A DNA stretch of 64,000 nucleotides, taken from the NCBI RefSeq assembly GCF_000687555.1, contig NZ_JHWJ01000004.1:124001-188000 (forward strand), read 5' to 3'. The position numbers and the translations under genes were made by a program. Shown here piece after piece: positions 61,761 through 64,000 of the stretch. Below the pieces are notes generated by a model. The model saw only the letters and a list, made by a program, of their open reading frames with translations. It ran no database searches and was not told the origin of the DNA. The DNA is from [Clostridium] aerotolerans DSM 5434. Its GTDB lineage: Bacteria; Bacillota; Clostridia; Lachnospirales; Lachnospiraceae. Every line of letters begins with the position of its first letter. Positions within the stretch are counted from its first letter, which is position 1.

Positions 61761-63365
61761 TCAATTTTTTCTTCTGGCAAAATAAGAAGGGTACCAGGTC
61801 TGAAACCATTTTGTAAAAAGACCAAGGAGAACAGGCGTTATCGTATTTATGAGTATTAGAAAAATAGTCATCTTTGTAACGAGTAAAAAGTAGGTCCATA
61901 TGGGGGTAGCAAGGTATAAAGCTCCCCAGCATGCAGTTAGAATCCGGTTGGTTTTAAGAAAGAGAGGATTGTTCAGAGCTTTATCTCCTCCGTATCCATT
62001 CTTGGAATAACTGGCAGTCAGAGGTTCTTTTAAGAATACGGTGATGGTCCACATGAGACCAAATAGCAGGTAAGAGGCGGGAACCAAGATAGAGATGGAT
62101 ACGCCCATGATAGCCAGGATACCGATGATTGCTGCAAAAAGTCCGGAGAGACATTCATAAATGGTGGTTTTATAATAGAAGGACAAAAAGGGGATGCCCA
62201 CTCCCGCTAAAATTCCAAGTGCACCTCCGAGGGCCGGATTTGCTGCCATGAAAAACCAGATGGGAAACCATGGGAGCAGCATTAACAGCATAAAACTTTT
62301 CTTTTCTGGTGCCTTTGGCTTTGTGGGAACTCCAAAGAAATCATCCCAATGAATCATCAATTGAAAGTCACCCTCTACACGGTATTTTTGCTCCATCAGG
62401 GCTTTTTGACCGTCCGTTTCTCCTTTTGCGATACTCATCCATAGAGACAGTGGGGTTTCGATTTTAGTTGTATAAGGAACAAAATCCTCTGTCAGTACCT
62501 TTGCCCCAGTACCAGTCATTAAAATCTGGTATGTTTTATTGACATCACTGTAATTCATCTCCAGTACACGGTCTTTTAGAGACCAGGATTTGGGATTATA
62601 AAGAGCTGCCATTTGTTTTGTAAAAGTAAGAGCGGGGTCAGAAAAAGGCTGTGTCTGATCTTTCGGGTCATCGTTTAATCCCCAGCTTTCGTTGGCCGCC
62701 TGTTCAAACATCTCTCTTGGAAGAATAAGCTGGCGAAGGCCCTGTTTTGTCTCTGGTGTAATATTTCCCAAGGCAAATTCTGAACCAGCGGACCGGACCA
62801 ATGAAAGGTACTCTTCCGTTCGATTCTTTAGTTCCGGAACCCGAAACAGCTCTCCCTGACCGCTGGTTATGGATTCGTAATTTCCCTTGCCTAGATAATG
62901 GTCGAATTGAAGGTACACGGAGTCGTAATTGCCCTGTGAGGTATAAAAGCCGCAGGTAGACATTAGGAGCCAGCGTTTGCCTGACATATCATATCTGGGT
63001 GGGTGGGAGCCGGTGTCGGAATCTTCTGTCATATAAGGAAGTGACATAGGAAGCTGCCGGTCCATTAAGGCCTTAAGCTTTGATGGGAGACCGTAATAGT
63101 AGAGAGGGAAGCTCCAGATAATTAAATCCGCAGCCAGTATTTTATCAATGACAGACGCCATATCATCAGAGATACAGCATTTTCCAGGAGTCTTGTTCCA
63201 GCAGCCAAAACAGCCGGTGCAAGGCTTAATATCCATCTTATATACGGGAAGTATTTCTTTGTTCATGGAGATGGCTTCAGACATGCCGTCTAAAAATGCA
63301 TTGGTAAGCCTCATGGTATTGCTCTTTTCGCCTCTTGGACTTCCGTTTAACACAAGTACATTCAT
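61761..63365 (-). CDS. NADPH-dependent FMN reductase-like flavoprotein fused to a membrane domain
   Basis: Start at the ATG at 63365 (GGAGG 7 bases upstream), overlapping the PadR stop codon by 4 bases. 534 residues. N-terminal flavodoxin-like domain (VLVLNGSPRGEKSNT; cysteine cluster CTGCFGCW; WSFPLYYYGLPSKLKALMDR), a middle segment of unknown fold (about 200-370), and about five hydrophobic segments from about 375 to the end. The fusion of an iron/flavin NADPH oxidoreductase with a polytopic membrane region is unusual. It may pass electrons to a membrane acceptor (inference). Confidence 0.75.
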   Translation of the reverse strand: MNVLVLNGSPRGEKSNTMRLTNAFLDGMSEAISMNKEILPVYKMDIKPCTGCFGCWNKTPGKCCISDDMASVIDKILAADLIIWSFPLYYYGLPSKLKALMDRQLPMSLPYMTEDSDTGSHPPRYDMSGKRWLLMSTCGFYTSQGNYDSVYLQFDHYLGKGNYESITSGQGELFRVPELKNRTEEYLSLVRSAGSEFALGNITPETKQGLRQLILPREMFEQAANESWGLNDDPKDQTQPFSDPALTFTKQMAALYNPKSWSLKDRVLEMNYSDVNKTYQILMTGTGAKVLTEDFVPYTTKIETPLSLWMSIAKGETDGQKALMEQKYRVEGDFQLMIHWDDFFGVPTKPKAPEKKSFMLLMLLPWFPIWFFMAANPALGGALGILAGVGIPFLSFYYKTTIYECLSGLFAAIIGILAIMGVSISILVPASYLLFGLMWTITVFLKEPLTASYSKNGYGGDKALNNPLFLKTNRILTACWGALYLATPIWTYFLLVTKMTIFLILINTITPVLLGLFTKWFQTWYPSYFARRKN

Positions 63366-63910
63366 TGGATTTCCTCCATTTTCTTTATGCTGCGGTTGGT
63401 CCAGTCTATGCACATCTTAATATAGCTGTTGCCGAAATCCGCAGTCAGCTGCCAGTACAGAGTTTCCCTTTTATCAACAAGTTCACCGTACTGCTCTGTA
63501 GTTTTCGGGACATGGCTCAGCTCGTCTGAGTACGCTTCACAGTCCCTGATAAATTCCTTTAGCATGGATATGTTCTCTTCTGGTGTCCGGCAGCCGGAAA
63601 AAAACACCTTCATTAAGAATGCATTCTTGGATCCTTTGTTAAATTCCTTATTTTCTTTGGAGAGCCAGGTCAAAAATTCTCGCTTTCCTTCTTCTGTAAT
63701 GGTATAAAGCTTTTTGCTGGGCTTGTCTGTCTGAACGATGATTTCACAGGTCACTAATTCCTTTTTTTCCAGCTTGTTTAATTCTAAGTATATGTGGCTG
63801 GCCTGAGCGTACCAGAAAAATCGTATGGATGAACTAAATGCTTTTGCTAATTCGTAGCCAGTCATGCTTCCGTAGGAAAGAAAGCCAAGAATGCTATGGG
63901 ACAGGGACAT
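63362..63910 (-). CDS. PadR-family transcriptional regulator
   Basis: 182 residues: N-terminal winged helix (HSILGFLSYGSMTGYELAKA, HIYLELNKLEKKELV, KLYTITEEGKREF) and C-terminal dimerisation helices, the long-form PadR/Vir-type architecture. First gene of a two-gene operon with the flavoprotein. A perfect 9-2-9 palindrome overlaps its -10 element. Probably an autorepressor released by an aromatic or antibiotic-like ligand (family knowledge; ligand unknown). Confidence 0.9.
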   Translation of the reverse strand: MSLSHSILGFLSYGSMTGYELAKAFSSSIRFFWYAQASHIYLELNKLEKKELVTCEIIVQTDKPSKKLYTITEEGKREFLTWLSKENKEFNKGSKNAFLMKVFFSGCRTPEENISMLKEFIRDCEAYSDELSHVPKTTEQYGELVDKRETLYWQLTADFGNSYIKMCIDWTNRSIKKMEEIQ

Positions 63911-63926
63911 ATGAACACCTCCATTT

Positions 63927-63968
63927 ATAGTATAAAATTATACTATGATAATATTATAATAAAGTCAA
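63927..63968 (-). promoter_or_regulatory. padR promoter with overlapping palindromic operator
   Basis: Minus strand: TTGACT (63963-63968), 17 bases, TAGTAT (63940-63945). The palindrome ATAGTATAAAATTATACTAT (63927-63946; 9-bp arms, 2-base centre) covers the -10 and extends toward the start site, ideal for autorepression. Confidence 0.72.
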
Positions 63969-64000
63969 GAATAATCTTATTAATTTTATTATATTTTTTA

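Noticed and set aside
1-64000. CRISPR array, prophage or integrase
   Set aside because: No regularly spaced direct repeats, phage structural genes or recombinases seen on either strand; the only mobile-element traces are the two transposase remnants.

Overview
The window looks like a chromosomal segment of an obligately anaerobic, endospore-forming member of the Lachnospiraceae (Clostridium cluster XIVa, Lacrimispora / Clostridium saccharolyticum-like). The reasons are moderate-to-low GC, strong AGGAGG ribosome-binding sites, a sporulation block in the classic Bacillus/Clostridium order (mazG-hup-rqcP-yabP-yabQ-divIC-spoIIE-tilS-hpt-ftsH), spoVT, and an oxygen-defence set typical of strict anaerobes (PerR, rubrerythrin, reverse rubrerythrin, superoxide reductase, NADH oxidase). 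The species call is inference.

Layout. 1-4.7 kb: the end of what is probably a bacterial-microcompartment operon (CoA-acylating aldehyde dehydrogenase, Fe-alcohol dehydrogenase), followed by a PocR-domain sensor with a degenerate kinase core and its AraC-type response regulator. 4.8-10.8 kb: two adjacent GH3 glycosidases with opposite domain orders, plus a GtrA-like membrane protein. 10.9-16.5 kb (minus strand): an AgrC/AgrA-like two-component pair, the peroxide-stress group perR / reverse rubrerythrin / rubrerythrin with two matching PerR-type operators, and a PHP phosphatase-LysR operon. 16.7-26 kb: S1-domain protein, small (p)ppGpp synthetase, membrane GDPD, dtd, M18 aminopeptidase, an exported trigger-factor-like foldase, xpt, a HAD phosphatase, and two small genes associated with a duplicated hairpin.

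26.1-36.8 kb: a self-contained carbohydrate locus (binding protein, two permeases, YesM/YesN-type two-component system, heparinase-II/III-like lyase, FAD oxidoreductase). It is bracketed by two decayed IS1182-type transposase remnants in inverted orientation. Both end in the same 20-bp sequence facing the locus, which suggests it arrived, or was once mobile, as a composite element. 37-44 kb: an FAD dehydrogenase, pth-mfd, a 61-aa orphan, spoVT and a 47-aa acidic protein. 44-53 kb: an MBL-fold protein, then the cell-division/sporulation block. 53-64 kb: a candidate small RNA, a GH13 glycosidase, tRNA-Tyr, NADH oxidase, tRNA-Leu, a chemoreceptor, a DUF1848 protein with a C-terminal radical-SAM-like cysteine motif, a superoxide reductase with a cysteine-free N-terminal domain, and a PadR-controlled flavoprotein fused to a membrane domain.

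Regulatory signals are unusually readable here. They include PerR-type palindromes just downstream of two consensus promoters, a PadR palindrome on its own -10 element, a wide-spaced Spo0A-type promoter before spoIIE, and a hairpin that would hide the yabP ribosome-binding site in read-through transcripts. No CRISPR array, rRNA, prophage or intact insertion sequence was seen.
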